A stretch of DNA of 64,000 nucleotides, from assembly GCF_001894745.1 (NCBI RefSeq), contig NZ_BBYF01000011.1:124001-188000 (forward strand), given 5' to 3'. A program made the translations under genes and the position numbers. The notes under the pieces were generated by a model that was not told where the DNA came from, did no database searches, and was given only the letters and a program-made list of their open reading frames with translations. This DNA is from Paenibacillus sp. NAIST15-1. Its GTDB lineage: Bacteria; Bacillota; Bacilli; Paenibacillales; Paenibacillaceae. Each line of letters starts with the position of its first letter. Position 1 is the stretch's first letter. Below are positions 46,196 through 55,365 of this stretch, piece after piece.

Positions 46196-46238
46196 ACTTC
46201 GGCCCCTCCACTGCTTACCGCAGTAGAGGGGCCGAAGG
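46196..46238 (+). terminator. Terminator after the AraC gene
   Basis: A GC-rich stem of about 18 bp with one bulge on each side (CTTCGGCCCCTC-ACTGC arm) and a 5-base loop, followed by ACTTATTATTT. It lies between the convergent AraC and IclR genes. Confidence 0.6.
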
Positions 46239-46308
46239 ACTTATTATTTACAATGCACAGAATCTAGCAAAAAGACAATCTTAACCGTCGATTGCAGCAG
46301 ACTGACTG

Positions 46309-47061
46309 TTACTGCATCGTCAGCAGCATCGTGCCCATTCGGCGGGCAGTCTCCATCATCTGCGGGGCAAAGGATACAAGCGTATCTGCCGACATCCGGC
46401 TGACAGGCCCCGATACCGACAAGGCTGCGACCAGCCGCTGATTCCGATCCATGATCGGCACAGATACAGCCGCCGCTCCAAGTTCGCGTTCTTCCAAGCT
46501 CACAGCATATCCGAGTCGACGCACTTCCTCAAGCTGCTTCATATAGCTGTCCTTGTCAATGGAGGACGGCCAGCGTGAATCGCGCAATGCAGCCTCTAGC
46601 TCGTGCGTCTCAGCAAAGGCAAGCAGCACCTTGCTGGATGCCCCCACGAACAACGGCAAACGAACGCCTACTGGCGCTACTCTACGGATCGCCTGATTGC
46701 TCTGCACGGCCTGAATCCGTATCCGGTCGTTGCCATCCTTCACATATAGACTCACCGTCTCATCCAACTGATCGCGCAGGAGCTCCATCTCCGGCTGCAG
46801 CAGCTGAGCAGGATCATCGACCTGCGTCAAATTCGCCGCCAACTCCCATACCCGATATCCCAGGCGATACTTATCGCCATTTTTAAGTACGAATCCGCGA
46901 TCCTCCAATGTTGTCATCAGACGATGAACAGTGCTCTTATTCAGCCCAACGCGGGTTGCAAGTTCCGTCAAGCTGATATCTCGCTCATTGGCAAAACACA
47001 TTAATATATCGAGTGCACGCTCTACGGCGCGTACGGTTAGCTTTCCTCGTTCTTCCACCAT
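46309..47061 (-). CDS. IclR-family transcriptional regulator
   Basis: A 250-residue regulator. An N-terminal winged helix (VERALDILMCFANERDISLTELATRVGLNKSTVHRLMTTLEDRGFV) is followed by the IclR effector domain with RRVAPVGVRLPLFVGASSKVLLAF near 130 and the end VVAALSVSGPVSRM. Such proteins control aromatic or sugar-acid catabolism or sporulation-linked genes. ATG at 47061 follows GAGGGAG. No obvious target is next to it; the divergent hydrolase gene has an operator-like palindrome in its promoter, which this protein could bind. Confidence 0.94.
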   Translation of the reverse strand: MVEERGKLTVRAVERALDILMCFANERDISLTELATRVGLNKSTVHRLMTTLEDRGFVLKNGDKYRLGYRVWELAANLTQVDDPAQLLQPEMELLRDQLDETVSLYVKDGNDRIRIQAVQSNQAIRRVAPVGVRLPLFVGASSKVLLAFAETHELEAALRDSRWPSSIDKDSYMKQLEEVRRLGYAVSLEERELGAAAVSVPIMDRNQRLVAALSVSGPVSRMSADTLVSFAPQMMETARRMGTMLLTMQ

Positions 47062-47249
47062 GTATCTCCCTCTTCGGTTCCATAGTATGGAACATCGTTA
47101 CAACTAGTATAACTCTCTTCCTTATTTTCGTAAAGATACTAGCACCATTCTCCCGCATCCTACGAACGTCCCTTGTTTCGACATGTTTTTACAGGGAGAT
47201 TGCAATGTTACGGGACGATTACAATCACCTTACAAATCGCGCAAATCCG

Positions 47250-47278
47250 TTGACCCTATGCGGATTCCCGCATACGAT
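47250..47278 (+). promoter_or_regulatory. Promoter with palindrome in the spacer
   Basis: TTGACC, a 17-base spacer and TACGAT upstream of the hydrolase gene. The spacer and start of the -10 box contain a 7-bp inverted repeat, TATGCGG-ATTC-CCGCATA (47257-47274), placed where a repressor would block RNA polymerase. Confidence 0.6.
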
Positions 47279-47391
47279 AATGATACGAAGACAACGTTTA
47301 CACGAATCAGCTCCCATCGGGACTTTTGTTCTATATGAATTTATTGGGCTCGACACCATTCTGCATTACATCATCGAAGGAGGTCATCTAC

Positions 47392-48414
47392 ATGAGCACA
47401 CCTGTTATTACATCTCCCGCACTACAGCCTGAATGGCTCGGCCCATCTGGAGCAGCCCCTGCGGCAGCGCGGAGACTACGAGTGAAGCATGTAGCCATTG
47501 CGCTATCCCTATCGACCTTCTTCGCTGCAATTGTCATCTTCCTTGCCCTGCACGGATTCATCGCATGGATGTTCGCTAATCCGCAAGTACCTCCGCTGTT
47601 CTCCAATCCAATGGAGGCCAAAGGGATGAAGTACGAGACGGTATCCTTTCCCGCTCGCGATGGGCATACGCTGGTAGACGGATGGTACATTCCATCTGAT
47701 AAGCCTTCCAAGCGCACCTTAATCTTCAGCCATGGCTACGGGGCCAATCGAGAAGAATATTGGGTGCCGATGTATGACCTTGCCAAATTCGCACATCGAC
47801 TCGACTACAATGTCATCATGTTCGACTATGGATTTGCTTCCGAACAGCATCCGACCAAAGCAACAGGCGGCCGTCTGGAGAAGGAACAGCTGCTAGGCGC
47901 AGTCAAGCTCGCGAAGGAACGCGGTGCTGAGCACGTCGTCGTATGGGGCTTCTCCATGGGTGCCGGAACGGCGCTTCAAGCAGCACTGCTTACTCATGAT
48001 ATTAATGCCATGATTCTGGACAGCACCTTCCTGCTGGAGCCAGATACGCTATATCATAATTTGCAGCAGTACGCTCCACTGCCGAAGCATCCATCGCTTG
48101 ATCTGCTGCGTACCTTCTTCCCTGCTGTCAATGGCACGAGCCTACAGCAAATTCCATACAATGAAGTGAAATCAACGAACTATGAGATGCCGATTCTCTT
48201 CGTTCATGGAACAGCGGACTCCAAGGCGCCATATGGAATTGCAGAAGGCATTGCCGCCCATCAGTCCAATAAGCTCTCGCAGGCATGGATCGTCCCTAAT
48301 ACACAGCATGAGCTTATCTATCGCACACAGCGCAAAGAATACTTGTCGAAGACATCCGCATTTCTGAATGCGGCCTATCGTGCTGATCGCGGTTTGTTCA
48401 TTGCACAGAACTAA
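47392..48414 (+). CDS. Membrane-anchored alpha/beta hydrolase
   Basis: About 340 residues from ATG at 47392 after GAAGGAGGTC. One N-terminal membrane segment (about 38-65) is followed by an alpha/beta hydrolase domain. The oxyanion-type HGYGANREEYW is near 122, the nucleophile Ser in WGFSMGAGTAL near 198, Asp in LFVHGTADSKAPY near 280 and a candidate His in NTQHELIYR near 310. Homologues (YfhM-like or BAAT-type) act on esters or lipids. It is divergent from the IclR gene. Confidence 0.9.
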   Translation: MSTPVITSPALQPEWLGPSGAAPAAARRLRVKHVAIALSLSTFFAAIVIFLALHGFIAWMFANPQVPPLFSNPMEAKGMKYETVSFPARDGHTLVDGWYIPSDKPSKRTLIFSHGYGANREEYWVPMYDLAKFAHRLDYNVIMFDYGFASEQHPTKATGGRLEKEQLLGAVKLAKERGAEHVVVWGFSMGAGTALQAALLTHDINAMILDSTFLLEPDTLYHNLQQYAPLPKHPSLDLLRTFFPAVNGTSLQQIPYNEVKSTNYEMPILFVHGTADSKAPYGIAEGIAAHQSNKLSQAWIVPNTQHELIYRTQRKEYLSKTSAFLNAAYRADRGLFIAQN

Positions 48415-48495
48415 CTCCCCTGCTACGCCGATTGAGACGTTCATAAATTCGGCAAGGAAGTTTCACAGAATACGAGATGGAATAAGTCGAAGTAG

Positions 48496-48525
48496 AACCG
48501 CAAGCCCCCGCTTGCGGTTTTTTTG
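48496..48525 (+). terminator. Terminator of the hydrolase gene
   Basis: A 9-bp stem (ACCGCAAGC and complement), CCCC loop and seven T, about 80 bases after the stop. Confidence 0.92.
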
Positions 48526-48599
48526 TGCCATTTTACATAGGTCAACCTATGAAGCTAATACAATAAAAAGAACCATTTCAATCACAAGGAGGGAGAACA

Positions 48600-49880
48600 T
48601 TGCAGCTCATATACGGGCCACTTATGCCTGTGCGTGTACTGGAAGAGAGTGCCTACTGGAAGCAGCAGGAGAAGAAGCATACAGAGGTCATTCGCGCAAT
48701 TGTGCCCCAGCTGGAGCCTGAATACGTGCAGCTGCTTGCCCAATGGGAACAGGTTCTGTCACAGACGGAAGATGCAGCGAGGGGACAGCTGCGCACCGCC
48801 CTGCAGCAGCCAGATGTCCTTCAGCCAGATCAGCTTCAACAGCTTCAAGAATTGCTCCGCGCTTCTGTATATCAATCCGAGCAGTTCGTTCAGCAGCTTG
48901 ATGCCATTAAGCATAACAGCCAAGCCGTGCAGCATACGGAGCACGCCCCTGTCGTATTCGATCATATCACGGAGCGATCCCAGTACTTTCTGAAAGCCAT
49001 TAAACCTGTCTTTTACCCAGCAGTAGAGCCCCCAGGAAGCAATAATAACACTCGTTCTAGCAGCAGTTCCTCCCCATCAGCTCGCATTCACGCTGCGGGG
49101 AACGAGCCTTCCTCGCATTGGCCGCAGCATCAGTATCAGCCCCAGCAACATCAGTATCCCTATCAACAACAATCCATTCAAGGCATTCATGCTCACATTG
49201 GCAATACGCGCAGCGCGCAGCCGGAACAGGATGATGAGACAGATGGGGAATCCTTCGTTCCAATTGGCGGACACCGGCTTCCTCCGCTTCCATACCCTTA
49301 TAATGCGCTTGAGCCTTATATCGATGAGACGACGATGCGCATTCATCATGACAAGCATCACAAGAGCTACGTGGACGGCTTGAACAAGGCCGAGTCGGCG
49401 CTAGCAGAAGCACGACGCACCAATAAGTTCGATCTGGTGAAATATTGGGAGAACGAGCTTGCGTTCAATGGGGCTGGTCACTATCTGCACACCATCTTCT
49501 GGGATGTAATGAGTCCGCAGGGCGGAGGCAGGCCTACAGGCAGTCTGCTGCGCCAAATTGAGCATGACTTTGGCAGCTACGATGCCTTCCGGAAGCATTT
49601 CTCGAACGCAGCAGAGAAGGTTGAGGGTGGTGGCTGGACGATACTCGTCTGGAGTCCGCGCAGCCGAAGATTGGAGATTTTGCAAGCAGAGAAGCATCAG
49701 AACTTGTCCCAATGGGATGTCGTCCCGCTGCTGCCGCTTGATGTATGGGAACATGCTTATTATTTGAAGCATCAAAATGAACGGCCGAAATATATTGCCG
49801 ACTGGTGGAATGTCATCAATTGGCCCGCTGTATCCGAACGATTCGAGCAAGCTCGCAAATTGAAATGGACTCCCTTCTAA
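48600..49880 (+). CDS. Fe/Mn superoxide dismutase with long N-terminal extension
   Basis: A 426-residue protein, twice the usual length. The first 135 residues are helical and acidic (DUF2935-like in feel), followed by a disordered Ser/Pro then Gln/His/Pro-rich linker (about 140-205). From about 222 the full SOD domain runs to the end. It starts LPPLPYPYNALEPYIDETTM and ends VINWPAVSERFEQAR. All four metal ligands are visible: His in IHHDKHH, His in GHYLHTIFW, and Asp and His in [14 protein letters not shown]. It removes superoxide; the extension could fix it to the cell surface or spore coat. The start is TTG at 48600, after AAGGAGGGA. A second, normal SodA is encoded at 61 kb. Confidence 0.93.
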   Translation: MQLIYGPLMPVRVLEESAYWKQQEKKHTEVIRAIVPQLEPEYVQLLAQWEQVLSQTEDAARGQLRTALQQPDVLQPDQLQQLQELLRASVYQSEQFVQQLDAIKHNSQAVQHTEHAPVVFDHITERSQYFLKAIKPVFYPAVEPPGSNNNTRSSSSSSPSARIHAAGNEPSSHWPQHQYQPQQHQYPYQQQSIQGIHAHIGNTRSAQPEQDDETDGESFVPIGGHRLPPLPYPYNALEPYIDETTMRIHHDKHHKSYVDGLNKAESALAEARRTNKFDLVKYWENELAFNGAGHYLHTIFWDVMSPQGGGRPTGSLLRQIEHDFGSYDAFRKHFSNAAEKVEGGGWTILVWSPRSRRLEILQAEKHQNLSQWDVVPLLPLDVWEHAYYLKHQNERPKYIADWWNVINWPAVSERFEQARKLKWTPF

Positions 49881-50066
49881 GCTTACAACATCATTCGATG
49901 AATGAGGTGTTTACTTCCTATTTTTCGAGCTTATTCGCCGTTGCGCCGCACCCTTTTCGTTCTATACAATAATAAATGGAAATAGCTGGATCACGTGCGG
50001 TTCTGTGCCGCGCTTTCCTTTTGTACCAGAACAATGAGTTATCGACTTCGAAAGGGGTGAGGCGAA

Positions 50067-50894
50067 TTGCTCAGACCTATTGTGAAATGGGCTGGCGGCA
50101 AACGCCAACTACTTCCCAGCATCCGTTCCCTTCTGCCTTCGGCAGACTGGACGCGAGCAGCCTACTTCGAGCCGTTCATCGGCGGAGCGGCGTTATTGTT
50201 AGCATTAACGCCAGACAACGGGGCCATTAACGACGTCAACCCAGAGCTCATCAACGTGTACCAAATGATAAAGCAGCAGCCAGACCAACTTATTGAAACC
50301 CTTCGCCAGCATCGCAACGACGAAGGATACTATTATGAAATCCGGGCATGGGACCGGAACCAAGAAGCCTACGCCGCCTTATCCCCTATCGACCGCGCCG
50401 CCAGACTTATTTATTTGAATCGGACATGCTATAACGGCTTATACCGAGTCAATGCGGGCGGCCAATTCAATGTTCCATTCGGGAAATACAAGCGGCCGAA
50501 CATCATAAGAGAAACAACTATTCGCAGTATGTCCTCCTATTTGAACCGCGCCAATATTCGAATGATGGATGGAGATTTTGCTGAGGCTGTGCAGGAGGCA
50601 CGCGCCGGCGACTTCGTCTATTTTGATCCTCCCTATGACACCTTGACGCCAACTGCCGCCTTCACTTCGTATGCCAAGGGGGGCTTCGGCCGACCGGAAC
50701 AACAGCGTCTAGCCAATGTATTTAAGGAACTTAGTGAACGTGGTGTATATGTCATGCTGTCCAATCATGCGACAGACTATATTCATCAATTGTATGAGGG
50801 ATATCGAATCCATACGGTAAAAGCGAGGCGAAGCATTAATTCCAAAGGTGATGGCCGTGGTGTGATCAACGAGGTCATTATTATGAATTATTGA
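50067..50894 (+). CDS. DNA adenine methylase, Dam/DpnM family
   Basis: A 275-residue N6-adenine methyltransferase of the D12 class. The AdoMet site is WAGGKRQLLPSI near residue 8 and YFEPFIGGAA near 33; the catalytic motif DFVYFDPPYDTL is near 187. The D12 family includes the GATC-specific Dam and DpnM enzymes, but the target cannot be set from sequence alone. TTG at 50067 follows AAAGGGGTGAGG. No restriction gene is next to it, so it may be an orphan methylase that marks DNA for regulation or defence against restriction. Confidence 0.92.
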   Translation: MLRPIVKWAGGKRQLLPSIRSLLPSADWTRAAYFEPFIGGAALLLALTPDNGAINDVNPELINVYQMIKQQPDQLIETLRQHRNDEGYYYEIRAWDRNQEAYAALSPIDRAARLIYLNRTCYNGLYRVNAGGQFNVPFGKYKRPNIIRETTIRSMSSYLNRANIRMMDGDFAEAVQEARAGDFVYFDPPYDTLTPTAAFTSYAKGGFGRPEQQRLANVFKELSERGVYVMLSNHATDYIHQLYEGYRIHTVKARRSINSKGDGRGVINEVIIMNY

Positions 50895-50956
50895 CATGTA
50901 AGACGAAACGTGGATATTCAGGCATTGGTTGTACAACCCTATAGGCAGTGCAGGCA

Positions 50957-51100
50957 TCAGTCAATCCCATACTTCTTCTTCGCACGATCGTAAGCTTCCT
51001 GGGCGCGATCCCGCCTCGGAAGCTTACTGTTGATGTGCAGAAGGAGCAGTAGATTGCAGGCGAGCAAGATGAGAATGGTCATCTCCATCCAAACTCCCAT
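50957..51100 (-). CDS. 47-residue small membrane protein
   Basis: A short gene with a good site (GGAGGGAATAGA) before ATG at 51100. One membrane segment (about residues 7-24, Ile/Leu-rich) is followed by a basic, charged tail with a repeated Arg/Asp/Ala/Lys pattern, ending in KKKYGID. This layout is typical of small bacterial membrane proteins. It lies between the convergent methylase and the PhzF-like gene, same direction as the latter. Function unknown. Confidence 0.62.
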   Translation of the reverse strand: MGVWMEMTILILLACNLLLLLHINSKLPRRDRAQEAYDRAKKKYGID

Positions 51101-51130
51101 TCTATTCCCTCCTAAACTGAAATCACTAAT

Positions 51131-51973
51131 CTACGAAAAAGTGAACTTGCCATCCATAATTGTGACAGCCGTGCCGGTTAAGTACACCCGCTCCTGATGC
51201 AGCTCCAACTTCACAACGCCTCCTCTTGCAGAACATTGACGTCCAGTTAGAGACAACTTGCCGAGCTTGGCTCCCCAATATGGCCCCATCGTGCAATGAG
51301 CAGATCCCGTAACCGGGTCTTCATTCACACCGAGCGCGGGGAAGAAACAGCGAGACACGAAGTCAATTCTGTCATGGGCTGATTCCCCTGCTCTCGCTGT
51401 AACGAGCACACCAATCGCTTCTTGATCGCACGCCTTAAGCTGTTCCCAATTTGGCTCCAGCGACCGTACAGTCTGTTCTGAATCCACGATGGCCATTAAC
51501 TCGATTCGGCTTCTAAGTACCTCATGCACCGAGCAGCCTAGCGCTTCCTCCAGACGCACTCGTAGCGCCCCATCCTCTACGGGCATTAGCGAAGATGCTG
51601 GGAAATCCAGCGTGGTCTCGCATTGGCTCCCGCTTTCCTTATATGCAGCATGGAGAATGCCGCTCTTCGTCTCGAAGGAGACTCTGTCCCCGCTCACAAT
51701 CCCGCATTGTCTTAATACATGAGCCGTAGCCAGCGTTGCGTGTCCGCATAGATCAACCTCAACCTCAGGCGTGAACCAGCGTAGGCCGAGAGGGCGCTGA
51801 GCCCCCTCTTCCCACTCTGCATCTACATGAACAAATGCTGTCTCGGATAAATTCATTTCGGATGCGATATGCTGCATCATCGTCTCATCCCATTCCTGTT
51901 CAACGAGACAGACCGCAGCCGGATTGCCGCGGAATGGCGCATCTGTAAAAGCATCTACGATGTATACCTTCAT
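51131..51973 (-). CDS. PhzF-family isomerase
   Basis: About 280 residues from ATG at 51973 (two codons after an ATG that sits too close to the GGGAGGT site). The PhzF fold is a duplicated diaminopimelate-epimerase-like structure. Visible motifs: YIVDAFTDAPFRGNPAAVC at the N terminus, the catalytic-type Glu in MNLSETAFV near 42, WFTPEVEVDLCGHATLATAH near 68, and GVNEDPVTGSAHC near 215. Members isomerise or epimerise small metabolites; the substrate here is not known. It lies downstream of helD. Confidence 0.95.
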   Translation of the reverse strand: MKVYIVDAFTDAPFRGNPAAVCLVEQEWDETMMQHIASEMNLSETAFVHVDAEWEEGAQRPLGLRWFTPEVEVDLCGHATLATAHVLRQCGIVSGDRVSFETKSGILHAAYKESGSQCETTLDFPASSLMPVEDGALRVRLEEALGCSVHEVLRSRIELMAIVDSEQTVRSLEPNWEQLKACDQEAIGVLVTARAGESAHDRIDFVSRCFFPALGVNEDPVTGSAHCTMGPYWGAKLGKLSLTGRQCSARGGVVKLELHQERVYLTGTAVTIMDGKFTFS

Positions 51974-52044
51974 GTCCATACCTCCCTTGCCTAAGATTAC
52001 TACAACCGGCTAATCGAAAAAGACAGATCTGTTCTATTTCTGTT

Positions 52045-54423
52045 CTATTCCCTATCAGCTTTATTGGGATCTAACAGAGATAGGTATGTCTCTGCCGGCA
52101 CCGCAGCCAGCCATGGACTCGGCTTGCCGACACAGAATACATGAAGCTCATGCATGGCCCGCGTGCAGGATACATACAGCAGTTTCTGTTCATTTGCACG
52201 CCCATAGGCAGCTTCCGATGCATCATAGATGACAACTGCATCGAATTCTACTCCCTTGGCCAAATACGAAGGAATAACCAGCGCACCCTCATGGAATGAG
52301 GCCGTATCTTGCTCGACAAGGTAAATCGAAATTTCATTTTGCAGCGCCTCATATGCTTCCTTGCTCTCTTGAGCCGTCTTACAAATCACGGCTACATTGC
52401 GATGCCTTTCCTGCAGCAGTTGACGTATGCGATCCGCGACCAGTCGATCACGCTCCGCTCTGTCCTCTACAACGGTAACTGTCGGCAGATTCCCAGCCCG
52501 ATCGAACGGTTCAATACGATCGCCATCCATAGCCAGATAGCGGGCGAACTCCATAATCGGACGAGTTGTGCGGTAGCTTCGCGTCAAGTGGAAAGTTTCC
52601 GTAGATGAATCGCCGCGCATATCCGAAGATAGCCAACTGCTGTTAATATCCTGTTCCCCAGCATGCGGATAAATCGCCTGCTCCCAGTCACCAAGCAGCG
52701 TCATGCTGCAGCGCGGGAACATTCGTCTTAACAATGCGAATTGGAACGGTGAGTAATCCTGCGCCTCATCAATGAACAGTTGGCGAATAGAGGTATTCAC
52801 ACGGAACCCCTTAATGCATTCATTCAGATACAGATATGGCGTTGCATCCTCAAACGGCATCTCCCCTGATAGAAGGCGTGCTTCCGTATCTGCACATATG
52901 GTACTCCACTCCGCAGGCAGCGTTCCGGCTGCCGCACATCGCTCCGATACATCCGGCATAGCGAACAACTGACGATACGTCCCCTCCATATCAATAAACC
53001 CAAGCTTCTTCACCTGTGAATAGAGAGACTTGAAGTGCTCATTCACAATCGATGCAGCAAGCCAGTCGCGTTCACGCTGGAAGTCATCGAAGGTTTCCTC
53101 CGAGAACTGCTTCTTGCGCTGCAGCTTCATATAAGCTTCGTGGTATGCATCATCATCCAGCATCTCTACTTCCTCATCCACCCACGGCTTCTTGCGTTCT
53201 TGCTTCGCCGCGCGATGCAGTTCCCCACGCAGCCATTCGGCCAGCAAGCGCAAACGGTTCGGCAGCGGAAGCGATGCATCATAACGGTAGAGCTGGCTGT
53301 GAATTTGCTCTGCAGTTACGATTACCTCATCGCGGAAGCAAATATCATGTAGCTGCAGGCCTTCTGTCCCTAACCACTGTACGTACGCATGGATCATATC
53401 AATATAGTTACGGCTTGCCTTGAAGCGGATCGCCTCCATACGAGCGCTATAGCCCGGTTCTTCTGCAGCTGTCAGTGAATATTCCATTTGCTCAAACGGA
53501 TGCTCAAGCTTGAAACTGCTGCCTAGGCGGTGCTCCAAATAATCCTGGAAGGTCGTCTGCTCCATATTTCGTTCTCCCAGCTCTGGCAACACTGTCGAGA
53601 CATAACGGTTGAACAGAGGATTTGGGGAAAATAATACGATCTGCTCCGCCTGCAGTGTTTCCCGATACCGATAGAGCAGGTATGCAATACGCTGCAAAGC
53701 TGTCGACGTCTTACCGCTGCCTGCTGGCCCCGTCACAATCAGCACGCCGCTCCGTTCATTGCGAATGATGCGGTTCTGCTCCTGTTGTATGGTCGCTACA
53801 ATGCTCTTCATATGCTCGGCTGACGGCTGACTAAGCATTTGACGCAGCAATTCATCTCCAATCGTAACCCCGGTATCGAACATTCCACGGAACCGGCCTT
53901 CCGAAATAAGAAACTGACGCTTCAGTTCCATCGTACCTTCTATCTCCCCTACAGGAGTCGTGTAGCGCGCAGGGCCTGGAGGGAAATCATAATACAAGCT
54001 CGACACCGGAGCTCGCCAGTCATATACGAAAAATTCGCCTTCTTCATTGCGGAAAGAGCCAATGCCTAAATAGATCTCCTCACCACGCATTTCTCCATCT
54101 TCCTTGAAATCGATTCGTGCAAAGTAGGGAGACTTCGCCATGCGAGTTAATACATCCAACTGACGCGCAGCATGGCGGTGTCTATGCTCGCGCTCGGTTA
54201 ACACCTCTGCCTGCTGCTTCATGCTGGCGAAGGTCTCTATCGCCTCATTTATATCGTCCATGTTGATTTTGACATCGTCCCAGAATGCCTTGCGGAATTC
54301 GACTACTTCGTGTTTGATGTCGCCAATATCCTGCTGCAGGGGCTCAATATGCTGCTCAATAGCTTCCATCACCCGAACCGCTCGTTCCTCTTCTAGACGC
54401 CATTGTTCTTCTTTCGTACTCAT
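52045..54423 (-). CDS. helD: HelD RNA polymerase recycling motor
   Basis: A 792-residue UvrD-like ATPase of the HelD class. A charged coiled-coil-like N-terminal arm (about 1-95) is followed by Walker A GPAGSGKTST near 233, then an insert, then a motif II region FIDEAQDYSPFQ near 565, and helicase motifs ending with the VSCTRAMHEL near 770. HelD pulls stalled RNA polymerase off DNA and helps recycle it. The family occurs throughout Bacillales. ATG at 54423 follows GTGG. Next gene downstream is PhzF-like. Confidence 0.95.
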   Translation of the reverse strand: MSTKEEQWRLEEERAVRVMEAIEQHIEPLQQDIGDIKHEVVEFRKAFWDDVKINMDDINEAIETFASMKQQAEVLTEREHRHRHAARQLDVLTRMAKSPYFARIDFKEDGEMRGEEIYLGIGSFRNEEGEFFVYDWRAPVSSLYYDFPPGPARYTTPVGEIEGTMELKRQFLISEGRFRGMFDTGVTIGDELLRQMLSQPSAEHMKSIVATIQQEQNRIIRNERSGVLIVTGPAGSGKTSTALQRIAYLLYRYRETLQAEQIVLFSPNPLFNRYVSTVLPELGERNMEQTTFQDYLEHRLGSSFKLEHPFEQMEYSLTAAEEPGYSARMEAIRFKASRNYIDMIHAYVQWLGTEGLQLHDICFRDEVIVTAEQIHSQLYRYDASLPLPNRLRLLAEWLRGELHRAAKQERKKPWVDEEVEMLDDDAYHEAYMKLQRKKQFSEETFDDFQRERDWLAASIVNEHFKSLYSQVKKLGFIDMEGTYRQLFAMPDVSERCAAAGTLPAEWSTICADTEARLLSGEMPFEDATPYLYLNECIKGFRVNTSIRQLFIDEAQDYSPFQFALLRRMFPRCSMTLLGDWEQAIYPHAGEQDINSSWLSSDMRGDSSTETFHLTRSYRTTRPIMEFARYLAMDGDRIEPFDRAGNLPTVTVVEDRAERDRLVADRIRQLLQERHRNVAVICKTAQESKEAYEALQNEISIYLVEQDTASFHEGALVIPSYLAKGVEFDAVVIYDASEAAYGRANEQKLLYVSCTRAMHELHVFCVGKPSPWLAAVPAETYLSLLDPNKADRE

Positions 54424-54460
54424 CTAACCACCCGCTTCTTTAGAAATTTATAAATCAAGG

Positions 54461-54490
54461 TTGACAGCCTATGATTCGATATGGTATTAT
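54461..54490 (+). promoter_or_regulatory. Strong predicted promoter with no downstream gene
   Basis: TTGACA, an 18-base spacer and TATTAT on the plus strand, pointing into the gap between helD and the YcxB-like gene. A terminator follows within 130 bases, see the next entry. Confidence 0.6.
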
Positions 54491-54496
54491 ATATTT

Positions 54497-54620
54497 GGAT
54501 AGTAATGCATTTTAAAAATATACTCATATCGTACATTAGATCTTAACATAACAGTCCTCTGCTTACAAGACGTTGATTAGGCTTTTTCCTTGTCAACTTT
54601 TGTAAGCAGAGGACTTTTTG
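54497..54620 (+). ncRNA. Candidate small RNA
   Basis: The stretch from the predicted start (about 54497) to a strong terminator (54556-54620) has no open frame on the plus strand of any size. The terminator is a perfect 16-bp stem (AGTCCTCTGCTTACAA and complement) with an inner 5-bp stem and a T run. Both flanking genes are on the minus strand, so a plus transcript here would be independent. Seen: promoter and terminator. Inferred: an RNA of about 120 bases. Confidence 0.5.
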
Positions 54621-54646
54621 CTTGAATGTAAATATGTGATCACCAG

Positions 54647-55162
54647 TTAGGAATGTACGATAATCTTTTTCTTATGATGCTCCTCAAGAAGCTGAATAAG
54701 CTGTGTCTGCTCGGACGAGTTAGACAAGCAAGCAAGTGGGATAATATGTGCCTGCATCGAGCTGATGAAGATATAGATGTAGTCCTTGGTCATTCTGATT
54801 TCCGGTATCGCATCCCAGTTGTAATGAGCGCTGCCGACCGGCGTCGTCTCATCAATTCCCTGCTCCGTAATCTCCACCGTATGATCTCCGAGCCAGGCTG
54901 CATTTTCTGTGGAAGCAGACCAACGGATAACCTTTCTCTTAATCGAAAAATACATAAATACGTTCAAAAGCACCCCCAGCGCTACCCCAACTACAATCGA
55001 GTACACCCATGGTTTTCCGATAACTTTAAGAATGATGCTTAAAAACAAGGGCAGGCCGATGATATTCGCTAGCATGACTTTACGGTATTTCGGCATGCTG
55101 TATATCACGAATTTATTAAATTTCCAATAGTCTTCCTTTGTAATATGCATTGAAAGCTTCAT
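54647..55162 (-). CDS. YcxB-like membrane protein
   Basis: A 171-residue protein with two membrane segments (about 35-55 and 58-76) and a C-terminal beta-rich domain of the YcxB type (WLGDHTVEITEQGIDETTPVGSAHYNWDAIPEIRMTKDYIYIFIS). Function unknown; members are common in Firmicutes. ATG follows AAAGGAG. It is a single gene. Confidence 0.85.
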   Translation of the reverse strand: MKLSMHITKEDYWKFNKFVIYSMPKYRKVMLANIIGLPLFLSIILKVIGKPWVYSIVVGVALGVLLNVFMYFSIKRKVIRWSASTENAAWLGDHTVEITEQGIDETTPVGSAHYNWDAIPEIRMTKDYIYIFISSMQAHIIPLACLSNSSEQTQLIQLLEEHHKKKIIVHS

Positions 55163-55271
55163 AGCAGCACTCCTTTATTTCCATAGATAGCATAAACATC
55201 TTTATTCCCATTATACATGCAGCGATTTCATTAAGACACCCTCCTTTCCCGGGTGAGCAGTATATTAAAAA

Positions 55272-55310
55272 AGAAGACACGACCCGCCTTTCAGCGAAGC
55301 CATGCCTTCT
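55272..55310 (-). terminator. Terminator of the DUF6930-like gene
   Basis: An 11-bp stem with G-U pairs (AGAAGGCATGG arm) and a T run (TTCTTTTTTAA) on the minus strand, 55 bases after the stop. Confidence 0.75.
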
Positions 55311-55365
55311 CCTCATTCCCTATTTATTAAGGACATATATCATTTATAACGTAAATAGATTCCTT

